From: Cruorifilaria tuberocauda
Taxonomy: Eukaryota > Nematoda > Chromadorea > Rhabditida > Onchocercidae
DNA length: 64,000 nt
Direction: 5' to 3'
Assembly (NCBI GenBank): GCA_013365365.1
Contig: JABVXU010000066.1
Coordinates: forward strand, 1-64,000
Of the stretch, positions 23,411 to 37,183 are shown piece by piece. A model generated the notes under the pieces. That model saw only the letters and a list, made by a program, of their open reading frames with translations, had not been told where the DNA came from and searched no databases. The position numbers and the translations under genes are program-made. Each line of letters opens with the position of its first letter. Within the stretch, counting starts at the first letter, position 1.

Positions 23411-26400
23411 TTATTCAGTTTTTAGATTCGCCAGAATTCCGAAACCGTATAATGGTCTGTTTAAATTTTCAATCCTACGGCTTCTTTTCCGTTTTTTATT
23501 TTTCCGCTTCTTTGTCTGCCATGGATTCTGTTCACTATGCGTTGAAAATTGAGATGAAGGTCGGTCAACCAATTCTATTGACTGTGGCGTATTAGGATGA
23601 TTTTCATCTGTTTCACTTTCCGTTATTAAATAAATCTCATTAGGCGGCGCCAACGAAGAGTTACACACATTTTCGGCTTGAGTAACATTAACTACGTCAC
23701 AAACTACAGTTGAGACTTCCGCCACCACTTGTTGTGTAGGATTTTCTGAACACGTTTCAGCTGAAACAGATTCGTTGTTCCCTCTCATTCTATCAATCAT
23801 TTTTTTCAATAATCAAGAAAGTTAAACCTCAAAATTCTTTAAAAAAAACAAGAATCATTTATGCTAATATACATACCGATCGATTGAACATCGGAATTTT
23901 CTTGAATCAATTTCTGAGGCTGCTCAACCGTTACTTGTCCAACAGCACCACGGTTACCAATGGTAAGGGCATAGTGCGATAACAATAAGATCAATAGCGT
24001 TAAAACGTTCATGAAAACAAGGATACAAGCCAGTTCACCATTCTGTAATGTAATCCGTATTTTATTCATTGTTAGATTTGAAAACAGATCTAACTGACAA
24101 AGTTAAAAAATAACACATACCGTCCATACGCCAAAATAATCATGGGAATGTACTTGAGTACGCGCCAACGATGCATCCGTATCACTGGTTGTACCTCCTG
24201 CATGCTTCACTATCATGGAGTGATGCGCAGGTGTAACTTCCTGCGGTAAAGCTTTGACTGTTTCAGTGAGTTCTCTTAAACTAGTTGCAAGAGCATCCAA
24301 CTGTAATGATTGTTTTTTTAATTTACTAAATTTTTTTACACATTATTTTACTTTCGAAATTATTCTAAAATAGGAAACCTGAATCTTCAAAGAATTAATA
24401 GAAGGTTTGATAGCATTAATAGCTGCTTCTTCCGCTTGTTTAATAATTAGTTCGGCTTGTCGTCGACTTTCATTAGTTTGCAAAACATAACGTCGGCTTA
24501 GCTCCGATAAATATTCACTGCTGAGAGACATATTCAATTCCAAACTACTAATCCGTTTATTCAGTTTGAGAAATATGGACTCTTTATGGCTCATAACTCC
24601 CCCAGGAAGCATAAATCCTGAAAATGACATATGCATGATTATAAAAAGGATAAAAATTTACTGTCAGCTGGAACAAATTAAGGTAGGTACTGTAACTATT
24701 AAAGCAATAGATTAATTAACGAGATGCTCAGATTCCGTTTTACCTCCGTCTAACTTCTTATTTAATGAATTCGAAGTCGTTGGTAAATTTCTGATAGGAG
24801 ATACTGTTGAAATCCCATCTGATTCTGCTTCATTATATGAAATGGAATTTTGAACATTTTCAAAATTCTCTGATTCTAGATCACACATATAAATTGGTAG
24901 AGCGGAAGAAAGGAAAAATTCCAGAACTTTTGTTCGATTTTTCTTCTGATTTTTGAATGAATATAGAGTATTAATCTGTAATAAGAATTAATAAAGAAAT
25001 GTGTAAATGTGTAAAATTCATAAAATGAAAATAGTGGAACCAATACATAAACACTTTGTTTACTGTGAATGCAAAATATTATTATATCAATAACCTGCTT
25101 AATTTTCCCTTCATTAGCATTGTCAGCGCCAACAAAACTATGTTGAAATCCGAAAAATGCTCGACAAAATAATTTATAATTACTCGCATTGTCAAAAAAA
25201 CATTTCCTGCACAGTTCTGCCACCGTTAAGTTGCTTCTATAAAAGATATAAAAAGCTCTATAAAAGAGCGAGTGCAACAAAAAAGCTCATTTAATAGTAT
25301 GCAATACTGAAATTCGCGAACATGAAAACCATTAATTGATATTTTAGTATTGCAGTGCAGATGTTCTAAACACTAAAAATTCTTTCTTCGTTTTGTATAC
25401 TTATACCATGAACATAATTTTTAATTAATTGGAAACCACTAAACTAAATTACATCATTTGAGACAAATAATTTCTTGCGGCATAAATGTATTAAGACCTG
25501 GTAATATTGTGTGTTGAAACTTCAGCACGTTTTGAGAGGAAGGTTGATTCGAAGACACCTTTGATATTACCAATGCTGCCAACTACATTCACCACAGCAT
25601 CAACAAAGGGCAAATCGTTAACACTTTCATTTTTCTTTAATGAAACATTATGTATTCTTGATATTTAATTCTAATATGGGTGAACACATACACAGAGTTA
25701 TGAAGTAAATATGAAAGTAATGACAAGAATGAAAAACCTCTACTGTTTCAGCCACAAATGAAACATCTTTTGTGGTGGCGTTTGGAATAACGACTGTATC
25801 CATCTTTTCCCTTGTCGAACTATTTACTGCTTGTACATTCTGTAAATAAAATTTTACAGAAGACATCAATATAACTTGTTCAGCGAGTGATTTTTTAAAG
25901 ACATTCTGATCTTTCCCTCGCGAAATGAACAAAAACACAATGAAATAAGCCCTTCGAAAAAGAAATAATTGTCCGCAATTCGGAAGTTGTAAATAAAATG
26001 CTTACAACAGGAACAGAAAACGATGTATCTGAAACTGCCGCAGCTTCGGCTTCCGCTTCATATTCATCAACCATTGAAATTCCAAGAAGTCGTATCAAAC
26101 TAAGCGTACAGTAATGCTCGCGACCATAGTGCGATAATAACTCCAACTAAAAAAAACAGAATGTTGTAAAATAGTCACACATTTTAAAACATAGTTTTTT
26201 CTCTCTTTCATCCAGTATCGGTGAGTTTCATTTAAGATATTTAAAAACATTTTGAAATTGCAAATTCTTTTATGAAAACATATACAAGAGCATAAAACAA
26301 AGGAGGATACAACGACAATCATTGAGAGTAATTTGCAATTTAAAACTGAATTCATAAGAAAAAGAACAACAATGATTCAAAAAGACTTCCATATTCTTGA

Positions 26401-29209
26401 TGAAAACGAAATTTTTCAAAAAAAATTAACCCGTAAAAACTTGACGTATGAACGCGCAACAATTGGAAACCGCTGTATTTCACGATTGTTCTCGACGACA
26501 AAATCACCCAAAACCATCCAGTCATTGGAAGGATAACGTTCACTACCCAAAATTCTTATATTTTGCGGTCCAGATGAAAATAATTCAAAATTTGCTACTT
26601 CCAAAACAGTTGGCTGAAAATTCAGTTATGAATAATCCCTATAGCAAATATAATAAAAAATACATAAATTTCGAAAAACTATACGTGAGAAACTTCTTTT
26701 CAGCACATAGCATATATCCTAACTTTTCTAAAACTCATACCTGTATAGTTTCACAAAGTTCTATGACAAGCCATTTATGCTCTGCACGTTCACAAGGATT
26801 ACGCATGTAATCATCCGCCTCCTTCTCATTTAATATGGCATTCTGCAACACACCAAAGACAATATTGAAAATGTTCGACAACTGAGAATTCCAATTTTTA
26901 AAAAAAACATGCACCACTATACATGATTACCTTATTTTCGGCCTCATCATTGCTGAAGAGAACTTTAGCACCGCATTCTTTCGAAGCATAGTTTCTAGCT
27001 GTTGCTTCTTGGGAAATCATATTTGGTGGCGCGAGTCGCGCCACACCTTCTACTATTTCAGAAACTGAACTGGAATCCAATTTTGAAGTTTCGCCAGCAT
27101 CTGAGTGTACAGTTGTCTTATGCTGGTGACTCTAAAAAATTTTCCTTTATCCAACAAATGAAAATTTAAGAGATATGTGTGTATAGACTATTTGAAGAAT
27201 TTTTAGACTTTATTTTCACATCTTGTGTTTGCTGAAATAAATTATGATGCCATTAATTATTTTTCCTTTTTTTAGCAGAATGAAACCAGTTTAAGCTATA
27301 CCTGTTGCTGTTCAGCTTTCCTAATTTCTTCTTTTTTCAATTTTTCTTTAGTCCATTCATCAAACGTAACGATTGGAGGTTGTCCAATAGAAAAAGGAAC
27401 AACTAAATCAACTTCCTGTGCAGAGAGAGTAGTACCACTTCTTGCTTCTATATTCCTAAAATTTTGGAAAATAAAAACATCTATTGTATGCAAAATAATT
27501 GCTGACTGATCATAACTATTTGAAGATTTTAGATTTTACTTTTCTCTTCAGATCTTTATCTCTGTTTTTGCTTGAGAAATTCTTCATTAAACTATTCAAT
27601 TTTATTCAGCAATTGAGAAGATCAAAAAATTATATACCAAATGATTACATTAAATCATTTAGTTTTTTATAAGATTCAATTCTTTTAAATTTATTTTGTT
27701 CGAATGCAAGACTAATAAATTAAAAACTAATAAATAAAAAAAAATTTTACCACCTTCATCGAAATTTCAAGTTAATCACTCAGCTAATGAAATTATGCAA
27801 TTCATCTACAAAAACTAAAAAAAATTTACTCAAAGAAGGCTGTAGATTCATATTTTAGAATATTCTTCGCTGCACCTTCTGCTGATTGTCTTCCTTCGCC
27901 TTTCAATACGGGTCTCCTCATTCCAGGTCTTGTACCATTATCTGTCGCATCAAATTCCTTCTCTTCATAAATTGAACAAATTGGAGAACGATAATCAGAA
28001 AGAAATCTGCAATTCATAGTTTTTAAGATTGTAAAGTCCTAAAAATATGGCTCTGAGATTAGAAAAGTATAAGCTTTAATCGAAAACGTGAACAACTGAA
28101 CAGTTTTGCAAGTGTCTATAGGCTGAACTCTATCTGGAAATGGGTTGAAAATCCAATAATTTGATGATATGCAACAACTATAATAAACCATCTGATAGGG
28201 TAACAAATGAAGTAGTGAAGTAGAAGAACTAACTATCTACCTCTCCCAATGCATTTAGTTCCTATTATATCAGTTATTACCAAGTTACCACCTGAGAAAT
28301 TTACTTTAGTAGTCCTTAAAAATTAGAATTCAAGTTACATAAACTGAGAAAAAATGAAAAAATTTTGGGAAATCGAGGAGTGTGATTTCACATAAAAAAC
28401 AAATAAATAGTATTTTAAGTATTATTAAGATAAAAGGTTATACTAAAACATATTTTAAAAAATGCACCACTATAAATCCATTTTCAGTTGCTAAGGTATG
28501 CTGAGATGCAGTCCCAAAACAACGTGCATTAAAATAACAACAAACCTCAGACTGTCATATCAGAAAGACCATTAAAATGTGCGGTAAACTTATTAAAACA
28601 ATTCTAATTGAGAAAATATAGAGAATTCTGTTAGTTCAGAACTGTTCATGATGAACAGCCGAAACATCTTTACGTGGCTGTGTAAAGAATTTTTAATACA
28701 TATTCCTGTAATTCGGAAAAAAAAAACCTTATTTAACGTTTAAAACAGAAAACCATGCAATGCAAGTGAATTATTTAGAAACAAACTTTTCAAAAGACGA
28801 GATATCACAAGTTAACATCCATCCCGTATCAACGACAGTCGATACTGATGTCGAAAATTGTACCACGTGTAATATGCATAAAAATCTGAAAAAGTAGCAC
28901 TCGGAAAGAACATTTTCAAACATCATATATATTCTTCAAAAAATAAAAAAAAAAACATATTGACAAGCTTCATTTGTGCTAAACATTGTGCACTCAGCGC
29001 AGCTTTTATCGTTTCCTATGGCTAAAAAAAGGGTAGCACAGCGAAGAAGGATAAAAAGATGAAATATGAAATGTTCTTTACCATTCAGCAAAAATGATAA
29101 CGAGGAAACACTGAAAAGCAAAACCGATAAAATCAATTGATATATTTTTTCTATATACAACTCACCTTAGATACGAAAAGAAAAAGCGATATAGATTATT
29201 TCCAAACAT
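23411..29209 (-). CDS. SUCO: SUCO/SLP1-type SUN-domain ER membrane protein
   Basis: Eighteen exons read on the minus strand: 29166-29209, 29082-29110, 28241-28291, 28088-28133, 27830-28006, 27302-27455, 26931-27131, 26741-26842, 26431-26613, 26006-26146, 25738-25839, 25498-25634, 25095-25236, 24744-24975, 24379-24617, 24121-24300, 23877-24042, 23411-23760 (891 residues). The SUN-like domain (about 211-363) shows RNYASKECGAKVL, CERAEHKWLVIELCE, EVANFELFSSGP, ERYPSNDWMVLG and LELLSHYGREHYC. A coiled coil (about 581-660) contains ISSLELNMSLSSEYLSELS, and a membrane segment lies near 724-746. A Lys/Arg-rich tail ends the protein. Yeast Slp1 works with Emp65 in ER protein quality control, and mammalian SUCO affects collagen secretion and bone. 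The first four exons (signal-like N-terminus) were chosen by phase only and are the least certain; the rest is firm. Confidence 0.87.
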
Positions 29210-30247
29210 GTTTTCCAGCCTCTAATTGAATCACATCAGAGTGCTGCGGTAATTTCCTGAAACTCAATATTAATTAAAAAAAATTAAACTGCAACGATCC
29301 TTCCTTCCAATGTCACTTCTCATACTTCCCTTGTTGTAAACCTTATCTTCTTTTTAACAGTAACTCTCTTTGCATACATGTCATGATTCATCGTTGATTC
29401 GTCTAACGAATTATAACATTTATTTTATAAACCACTACGACTGCACTACTAATCAATTATAGAAAGCTATATTTAAATCCTGCTAAAAGGATAAAATATG
29501 GTAAAGTTTATTTAGTTCGAATCCGTTGTTGATAGTTAGCATGATAAAAAATTTGCAGGTTTTCGTCTATAGATAATAATTGCATTCAGTAAGCATCAAA
29601 ACCATAAAAACAAAACAGCATAACTAATGGAAATCATTTATTCCACATTAGCAATCAACAAATAATGCCCCTATAGGCGATACAACTCATATGCTGCAAA
29701 CAAATATATAAATTATTCTTTTGATGTTTAAAATTACTTAATATATCCGTTTTGTTAAAAATGTGCCCGGTATGAACGATATAAAGCAACTATCAATATC
29801 TGTCTCCACATTTATATCAAAATCATTTAAGGTAGAGGACATCTGACAAATTGAGATACAGCCCACTGTTAAATCCAACAGTTGTTTGACTAAAAAAGTG
29901 CAATAAATCTTTCCAATTTTCAAAAAACAAAAAATAGCATTGCTTACAATGAATATCACACGTGGAAATTTGTTTCTTTATGCATTATTTAAAACAGAAT
30001 TCATTTTTCCGATACGCCCTTGCAAACCGTTTAAAAAATAATTTTATATTTACAATAATATAAACCCAATTTTGGAAAACACCATATGTTGCTTAGACAG
30101 TTATGATCCCAAACAGAAATCAAAAATATGAGTTCTTCTAAAAGAAGTGAAATCACCTACCATCAAAAGAATCTGCAAGAACGCGATTTTCGTTTTTTAT
30201 GATTATAAAAAATTTAAAAACAAGGGACTGCTGCGATTCCAGCAAAT
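29210..30247. other. Spacer between pbs-6 and the SUCO-like gene
   Basis: About 1 kb separates the pbs-6 stop from the candidate SUCO start on the same strand. It is A+T-rich. A minus-strand open frame at 29738-29959 has no recognisable similarity. The stretch should hold the pbs-6 3' UTR and either a promoter or an operon-type intercistronic region. Confidence 0.5.
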
Positions 30248-32301
30248 CTAATCTTCACGAAGAGGTAAATGCATCTTGCGAATTGGTTTGCCTGCTTCAG
30301 CAATCACTAAATGTATCTTATCTCCCGTGCTTACTTCACGTTCTGTTGCGACACGAAAAGCATCTTTTATAAGTGCAGTGGCTCGTTCAATCGTCAAACG
30401 TGGCTTCTCCACGTCGTCCGACATTGTTACCAAACCAATCTATTCAAAAAGCATATTAATATTTGACGCAGTACCAGCAAGTAGTGAATTAAACAACCAA
30501 TAATCACGCAAATGTGGAACCTGTATCAATGAAATTAAATAATTAACTCTAGGATGAGAAAAATCTACAAGATTAGCAAGGTTAATTGAGTTTGCACTAG
30601 CTTCACTTCATGTTAAGGACTTTAATTACATTGATATCATCTTGTTGATGTTTGTAATTCGAAGTTAAAAAAGAATCAATGAAAGAATGACACAAGAGAT
30701 ATAATGAAAAGAGAGAATATACGCCGAACTTGAATGATTTCTAAAATACTTCATTCTAAAATCAAAAACAGCGAAAGAAGATGCAAGATGAGTAACCTGG
30801 CAATCGAAGAACGGCATAATCATTGGTTCAGCACTACCAGAAGCAGTGTACGCGATGTGTTCAATGCATCCAATTGGATCATAGCTAAACACAGCTCCTT
30901 TGCCTGAAAAAAAAAGTAAAAATGAATGCAAAATGTATACATAAAAAATTTATGCAATCCACGATTCCGAATCTTTTGTATGCGAACAAATTGTATGCAT
31001 GTATATCTCAATAATATATAATTCTCGGTGCCGGAAAATTATAAAAATCCATACCGTTCTCATCAATGCCGGCTAATATTGCGCCAGTGTAATACGGGAA
31101 AAAACGCCGATAATATAAATTTCGTGAGAGTAACTCAGCACATAAATCTACAGTCATATCTCCACGATAATCGAATCTGTATTTGTGCAGGCGAGCCTGA
31201 AAAATAATGAGAAGAATGCTAAAGACTGCATGGTTCTGTAATACTATAATATTACTGTTTGAATTATTTCAGCAAGAAAGTATGTATTGCTTGTGATACG
31301 TTTATAATTTACTGCAATTGTAACTGTAATTTAATTTGTAACTAATCACATAATTTCATACAGCTTTAGAAAGGAAGCATTGACATTGAAGAAAAGTTTC
31401 TAGACAAACAAGAGAAATTTTATCTCTGTTCAAAACAAACCTCCAGCAATCGTTTCAACTGCAGAACATCACCATAAAATCCGGCACATGAAAGTACAAT
31501 TGAGTCATTCCTGAAATATTCATTTACAAGCTAGAGATTCAAAATTTCTAGCATTAATGTGAAGTTAAATATGCTATTTGAATAAATTATCGATGTAACG
31601 TGATAAAATAAAGTCTTACAAGACATGGATCTTTTCGGCATCTCGAGTCAAAATGTTGATTTCAAATTGTGACATTCGTGTATCGCTCGCCATGATCGCA
31701 AAATTATCACCAGCAATTGCTGCTGTGGTTCTGGAATAAATGTATATTATTTTTTTTTGTCAAAAGACGCTCAGAAAATAGCATCAAAAAACTCCCCCAC
31801 GAAATAATCTCTTACATTCAACAAATTTAAAGCTTCTCTTGATAGTTGGAAACATTTTATCAAAAAAAATTTACTTTGTTTAAAATAATATTCATTCGAA
31901 CATTAAAATTAGGAGAAATAAAAGAATAATCAGTTTTTAATTCTGATAACAAAATTTCCATAATCACCATTTGAGCTAGAAATCCCACTCATGCAAATCT
32001 AATTTCATTATCAAACACGGATGAAACCAAAACAAAAAAAAAAGAGGAATGATTCCCTAATTATAATCTAATAGCTTCTTAATCAGCACATGCTTTTAAT
32101 AAGCGATCACATTTTATCATTATTAAAAAGGATATTTGAAACTGACCCTCCTTCAAACGAATAAGGATTCCATTCCGATGCTGTTTTCATCATTGGTCGC
32201 ATCCATGGTGGTGAGGCACGAACTTCTGCCAGTTTCTTCTTAAACATTTTCATGTGTCCACCAGGATAGGAATTCGCATCAAATTCATCCATAAAACCCA
32301 T
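30248..32301 (-). CDS. pbs-6: 20S proteasome subunit beta type 1 (beta6, PBS-6)
   Basis: Six exons: 32147-32301, 31620-31730, 31441-31510, 31055-31196, 30797-30903, 30248-30439 (258 residues, the expected size for the family). Visible family blocks are NPYSFEGGTTAAIAGDNFA, ASDTRMSQFEINILTRD, the SCAGFYGD turn, RRFFPYYTGAILAGIDENG, GKGAVFSYDPIGC and the C-terminal ATALIKDAFRVATEREV. Beta6 is one of the non-proteolytic beta subunits of the 20S core, forming structural contacts between rings. The gene lies head-to-head with DDX56, 504 bp apart. The start at 32301 is preceded on the minus strand by TATTTTCAAG, a plausible spliced-leader acceptor. Confidence 0.95.
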
Positions 32302-32805
32302 TCTCAGTCTTGAAAATAGCACAAAATACAATAAAGAGTAGATACTGATAAAATGATATTTCAAATCAATATATATATACATATTCCCAATCGTTCCAAT
32401 TAATTAATTGAATGCATTATAAATCAACTAATCAATAACCAAAGAAAAATACACAGCTTATCGATTGTTTTACACTATCACAAATACTGCTACTATGAAA
32501 GTACCTTAACCTGCTTTACGTAATGGCCGAATCATGAACACTGGTAAATTGCGGGCGAATAGGTGAATAGAGTAAGCACCGATGATTATAGGGAATAAGG
32601 TCTACTTTTTGAGAACTGACCTATTGCTGAGGTGGAGAGATTTCTTTTTTTGGCTCTAAAGAGAATTTAAATTAGTTCTGTCTTCTCAGAAGTTTAAACA
32701 AAAATGATATATGATATAAATATAATAAAATGATATATTTTTCTAAGTTGAGATAATAACTTGTTTACTTTGTTTCATTTCATTAATTTTATACAGATTT
32801 TTAAT
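32302..32805. promoter_or_regulatory. Divergent promoter region, pbs-6 / DDX56
   Basis: The two start codons are 504 bp apart on opposite strands. The DDX56 side contains ATTTTATACAG at 32786-32796, a likely acceptor for a leader or 5'-UTR exon ten bases before its ATG. I recognise no specific transcription factor site. Confidence 0.55.
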
Positions 32806-35800
32806 ATGGTAGCAAAGAAAAAGAAACTGATAGAATCAAGTGAAACAAATGAAAGGATAAATCTCGAAAATGAAGAAAATGTAAGTTCATAATACATATA
32901 TATAACATCGTGAAATTTAATTCAACACGAGACGATGGTTGATATCCTCTTTAGAATGAACGTGATCCGACGATGGAAACTGCTTCAGATGAGTACGACG
33001 AAGTGGTCAGTTCTTCTGCAAAGAAGCGTAAATTGAAAAAATTGAAGTAGGTTGATGCACCATTTTTTTGACTTTTCTTTAGAGTAATTTTTATAATTTA
33101 GCCTTATTTCTAAGGATTTTAATGGAGCTATAGCTCAATTAAAATCAGCATGCGAACCGTTATCATTTTAATAATATTTTTCCAAAATATTTGGGAAACA
33201 TAAAACATATTTTAGAAAACACATTACTCGGCCACCACCATGTTTTGAAAGTATAGAGGCAACAAGTTTAGAATCGACAATGACTTTCAACGATTTTGGC
33301 TTGGATGAGCAATTGTTAAAAGTAAATTTCTTTCTTTCATAATCTTCGAAGTTTTATAACTTCTAATAAAATTATTAAGCAATGAAGATGTTATAAGGGA
33401 AATTAATTTTTGAAAAATTTCACTGTTTATCTATTAATGATATTTTTTGATTCCTTATCATTCGAAATTACATGCAGGTTATTGGTGAACTTGGATGGGA
33501 ACGTCCTACATTGATTCAGAGTCGAATGATACCAGCTGCTTTTGAAAATAAGAATATTCTCGCACGAGCACGAACGGGTAGCGGCAAAACAGCTGCATTT
33601 ATGCTTCCTGTTGTACAAAGGGTTTTACAATTGAAATGTGTTAGTTTTTCCGCTTTATTACTGCCATAAGGTTTAGTGGATGTTGAAGTGTTTTTAAAAG
33701 TGATGATTTGAAGGATAATGCATAATTTTTTCGTATCTTTTTTTTCACTTCTTTTAGCAACATGTTGATACTTATAGTTCGTAGTATAAAGAAAAAATTG
33801 AGTGAAGTCTTAAGGGCAACATCCTTTAACAGTTTTTGTTCTAGAATTCTTCAAGTAACGCAGATGCTGGTCCGTTTGCGCTTTTTATTGTCCCTTCAAA
33901 AGAACTGGCAAAACAGGTCAATATCATGTCGATTTTTTTCCTGCTATCATTTGTAATGTTCAATTTTAGATACTAATTTCAATTCTATTTTGATTTTATT
34001 TCATTTTACTCAAGAAGTTGGATTTAGTATTATTTCATTGCACTTGTTTCAGACTTATTCACTATTGTGTAAATTAACAGAGAAATTCCCATTCTTATTG
34101 TCACTGAATTTTGCAGAGCTGAATGTAAATGCTGATGACGACTGGCTTTCGGTTAGTTTAAAATTTTTTGATATTTTATTGTTTTCTTTTTGTAATGTAA
34201 TGTAAAATTAAGAAATATTATTTGTATAAACTTTTTAGAAGAAGCCTGATTTTGTTGTTTCTACACCTAGTCGACTTCTGCACGCTCTAACGAAGTATGG
34301 GAAACCATGCGAAACAGTTAGGCATGTTATCCTGGACGAAGCTGATTTGCTTTTGTCGTTTGGTTATGCTGAGGAGATGAGGTTATATTTCGTTTTTGTG
34401 GAAGCTCATTTTTCAAGGTTTTCATAATAAAAAAATTTTCCTTTTGTTCACAGAATTTGTTATTTATATTAGAGATTTTCAGGTTGATAAAAAATTTTCT
34501 CCCTATACACCATCAGACTATTTTCACTTCTGCAACAATGACTGAAAAAGTAGAAGCACTTAGGGAGCTCTATGTGACCGGTCCAATTGTTCTAATGAAA
34601 TTGAAGGTGTGAATTTTCAGATTTGTTACTGTCTAGTCTGTCTCACGGTTTTCCAAACTTGTACATTATAAATTAGTTTTTATGACATAAATTTTAGGAG
34701 GGGCAGCTACCGAATAGCGATCAGCTTTCACAATACCATATTTCATGTCAAAATGAAGAGGAGCGGTTTGCTATCTTTTTGGCACTGTTGAAGTTAAAAT
34801 TAATTATTGGCAAATCGATCATCTTTGTCAAAGATACTAATCGTTGTTATCAGTAAGTTCACTGGTCATGCTTTATTGATGTTAATGGAACAATTTTATA
34901 CGCTTCTGAGACAGTCACATCGTATAATTTATTTACTGAATGAACGGAAATACGACGGTTAATGCTTTACTCCTTCCGTTTCCTCTGTTCACGACAATAC
35001 CACTATATACAGCGCTTTAAGAGAATTTGCTTCCATTATTTGTTTTTTAAGTACGGAGGGAAATGAAGTAATCCTGTCAATCATTTTCAGCGAATTTTTT
35101 AGAATTTATGTTTGTCTATGCTTTCTTGTAATTTTTAACCTTGTAACTCTATGTTTTTTTAGACTTGGACTTTTTCTACAAACATTCAATATTCGATCCT
35201 GCATTTTGAATGCAGAGATGCCAATTAATAGTCGTTGTCATGTAGTGGAACAGTTTAATGAAGGAAGGTATTCCTACGTCATTGCCTCTGATGCAAATGA
35301 TGTATCTGGCGAATCACATGCAATGAAGAAAGATGGAGATGAAAAGGTTATGTGGATTCTGTGTTTTTCTTTCAAAATAGCTGTTTTGTAGTTTTATACA
35401 GTTCCGCATTCTTCACACATGATGACTTTAGCTGTAATCTTATTTCCAGATGTCTGAAATGAAAAAAATACGGAAAAGAAAACGGAAGAATATTGACAAA
35501 GAATCGGGAGTTTCTCGAGGCATTGATTTTCATCATGTTACAAATGTTATTAATTTCGACTTTCCTACATCGGTTAACTCCTATATACATCGTGTAGGCA
35601 GGTATAATCCCTAATTTTAAAGCATACTTAACACTTTTTGATTTCAATGAATTTCGCTGTTGTTTTATTGAATTTTCGCTCACTATTCATTGTTTTACTT
35701 CGTGACATTTGAGAACCGCTAGAGGATGGAACAAAGGCACCGCTTTATCATTCGCTTCGCCCAAAGAAAAGTCTTTTTTGGATGAAGTTCAAGAAGAAAT

Positions 35801-36587
35801 TAATGCGCAGCTAGGACATCGCGCAATTACTCCTTATGAAGTTCGCATCAAAGAGCTAGAATCATTCGTTTTAAGAGCTCGAGTATGTCCTTAAAATCGA
35901 AGTTTCATTTTTTTGTTTCATGATAGAAAAAACTTTTTGTAAATTGTAAGTTTTTTACAGAATTATATCTTATATTACTGCCATAACCAAAATAAAAAAT
36001 GTCAAAATGTGCACTACATATATTCCTGTATTATTCAAGCACCTTTTGATTCGGCGGATAGATTTGACAATAAATAAGAAAAAGTCTTTTGCAGGAAGTA
36101 CTCGCAGCTTGCACCAGGACTGCAATAAGGGAAGCTAGATTAGCGGAAATACGAGCGGAAGTATTGCGTTCGAAACGATTAGAAGCTTATTTTGCTAAGA
36201 ATCCTCGTGAAAGGGCAGCTCTGGAGCATGATAAAAAATTATTCTCCGTGAATCTTCATAGTCCTGCTATTGCCGATGTTCCGGATTATATGGGTATTTA
36301 TCTTCTTGTTTGCTAACCGTGAAGCATGATTCAAATTTTTAAATTGGATTTGTTTTAATTCGAATTCAATCGAAGTCAAATCCTATGATCAAAATTCTCC
36401 AATAAATCTTCAAAAGCATTTCCTTTGTTTTACAGTTCCACTACCGTTACGAGGAATAAATTATCGGAGTGAATCAATGAAAAAGGAAAGAAAGCGAAAA
36501 CGCAGAAAGCAAATGCGTCCAACTGCTCATCAAATCAAATATCAAAGGAAAATAGAAGACCCGCTGCAAAGTTTTTCGTTTCATTGA
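32806..36587 (+). CDS. DDX56: DEAD-box RNA helicase DDX56/Dbp9 (60S ribosome biogenesis)
   Basis: Fourteen exons: 32806-32880, 32955-33046, 33216-33321, 33478-33639, 33845-33916, 34053-34151, 34239-34381, 34483-34606, 34698-34852, 35163-35346, 35450-35601, 35714-35882, 36095-36293, 36436-36587 (627 residues). Helicase motifs in order: Q motif (FNDFGLDEQ then [10 protein letters not shown]), Walker A ARTGSGKT near 122-129, TPSR in place of the common TPGR, DEAD near 235-238, SAT near 265, RGIDF, and HRVGRTAR near 451. TPSR, the RGIDFHHV block and the tail [23 protein letters not shown] identify the DDX56/Dbp9 subfamily, which acts in the nucleolus on pre-60S particles. A Lys/Arg-rich N-terminus and C-terminus fit nucleolar targeting. 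cdk-7 follows 596 bp downstream on the same strand. Confidence 0.93.
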
Positions 36588-37183
36588 TGTAGATTTTTAT
36601 GGCTATCCAAAATTTCTGTTCAATGATTACCAAGCTGAGTTGCAGTTGAAATCGCAAATCTTAAGGAATACAGCTAAAAATATGAAATTATTTCATAGGA
36701 TAGCTTAATGATATCTGATATATGTAAGAATTTCGCATCCTATTTCTATCAATTTGCCTCTGAGCCATACATAATTTGTTGTTTACTATTTAATTTTAAG
36801 TAAATTATTTTTTTTCAATCATTTGCGGCGTCAAGTGATTTCGACTTGTTTTCTGCTGATAAAGGATATATCGCAACCAATTTCATATAGTTTAATTTAT
36901 GTTATTTTCTGAAACGGATTTATTTAATCATCCATGATAATAAGATCGGCTTGCAGAAAGAGAATATAAAGCAAAAATAAGCATCAAAATGATGCTATGT
37001 GATTGCATAAGAAGGATGCATGACCTTCGAGAATAGCAGAAATCTTCGATGGAGACATGCAAGCCCATGTTTTATATTTCTGCACTTTTGAAAATGTTTG
37101 TAGTTCTAGTCAACAAGCGTTAAATTCAAATATTTATTGGGATCGGCAGACATAGGCGAAAGAAGAAGTGAGTGAATAACGTG
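36588..37183. other. Intercistronic spacer DDX56 - cdk-7
   Basis: About 600 bp with no exon signal. A CGGCAG acceptor-like site lies at 37144-37149, shortly before the cdk-7 ATG. It could be a cdk-7 promoter or an operon spacer. Confidence 0.45.

Noticed and set aside
26333..26810. Plus-strand open frames opposite the SUCO-like gene
   Set aside because: They are antisense shadows of the conserved SUN-domain exons on the minus strand.
28936..29160. 74-codon minus-strand frame read as a signal-peptide exon starting at 29160
   Set aside because: Its first codon is TTG, not ATG. A better model starts at an ATG at 29209 and splices into the middle of this frame.
29503..29530. GTTCGAATCC resembling a tRNA B box
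   Set aside because: The flanking bases do not form a T stem and no A box or acceptor stem is found at the right distance on that strand.
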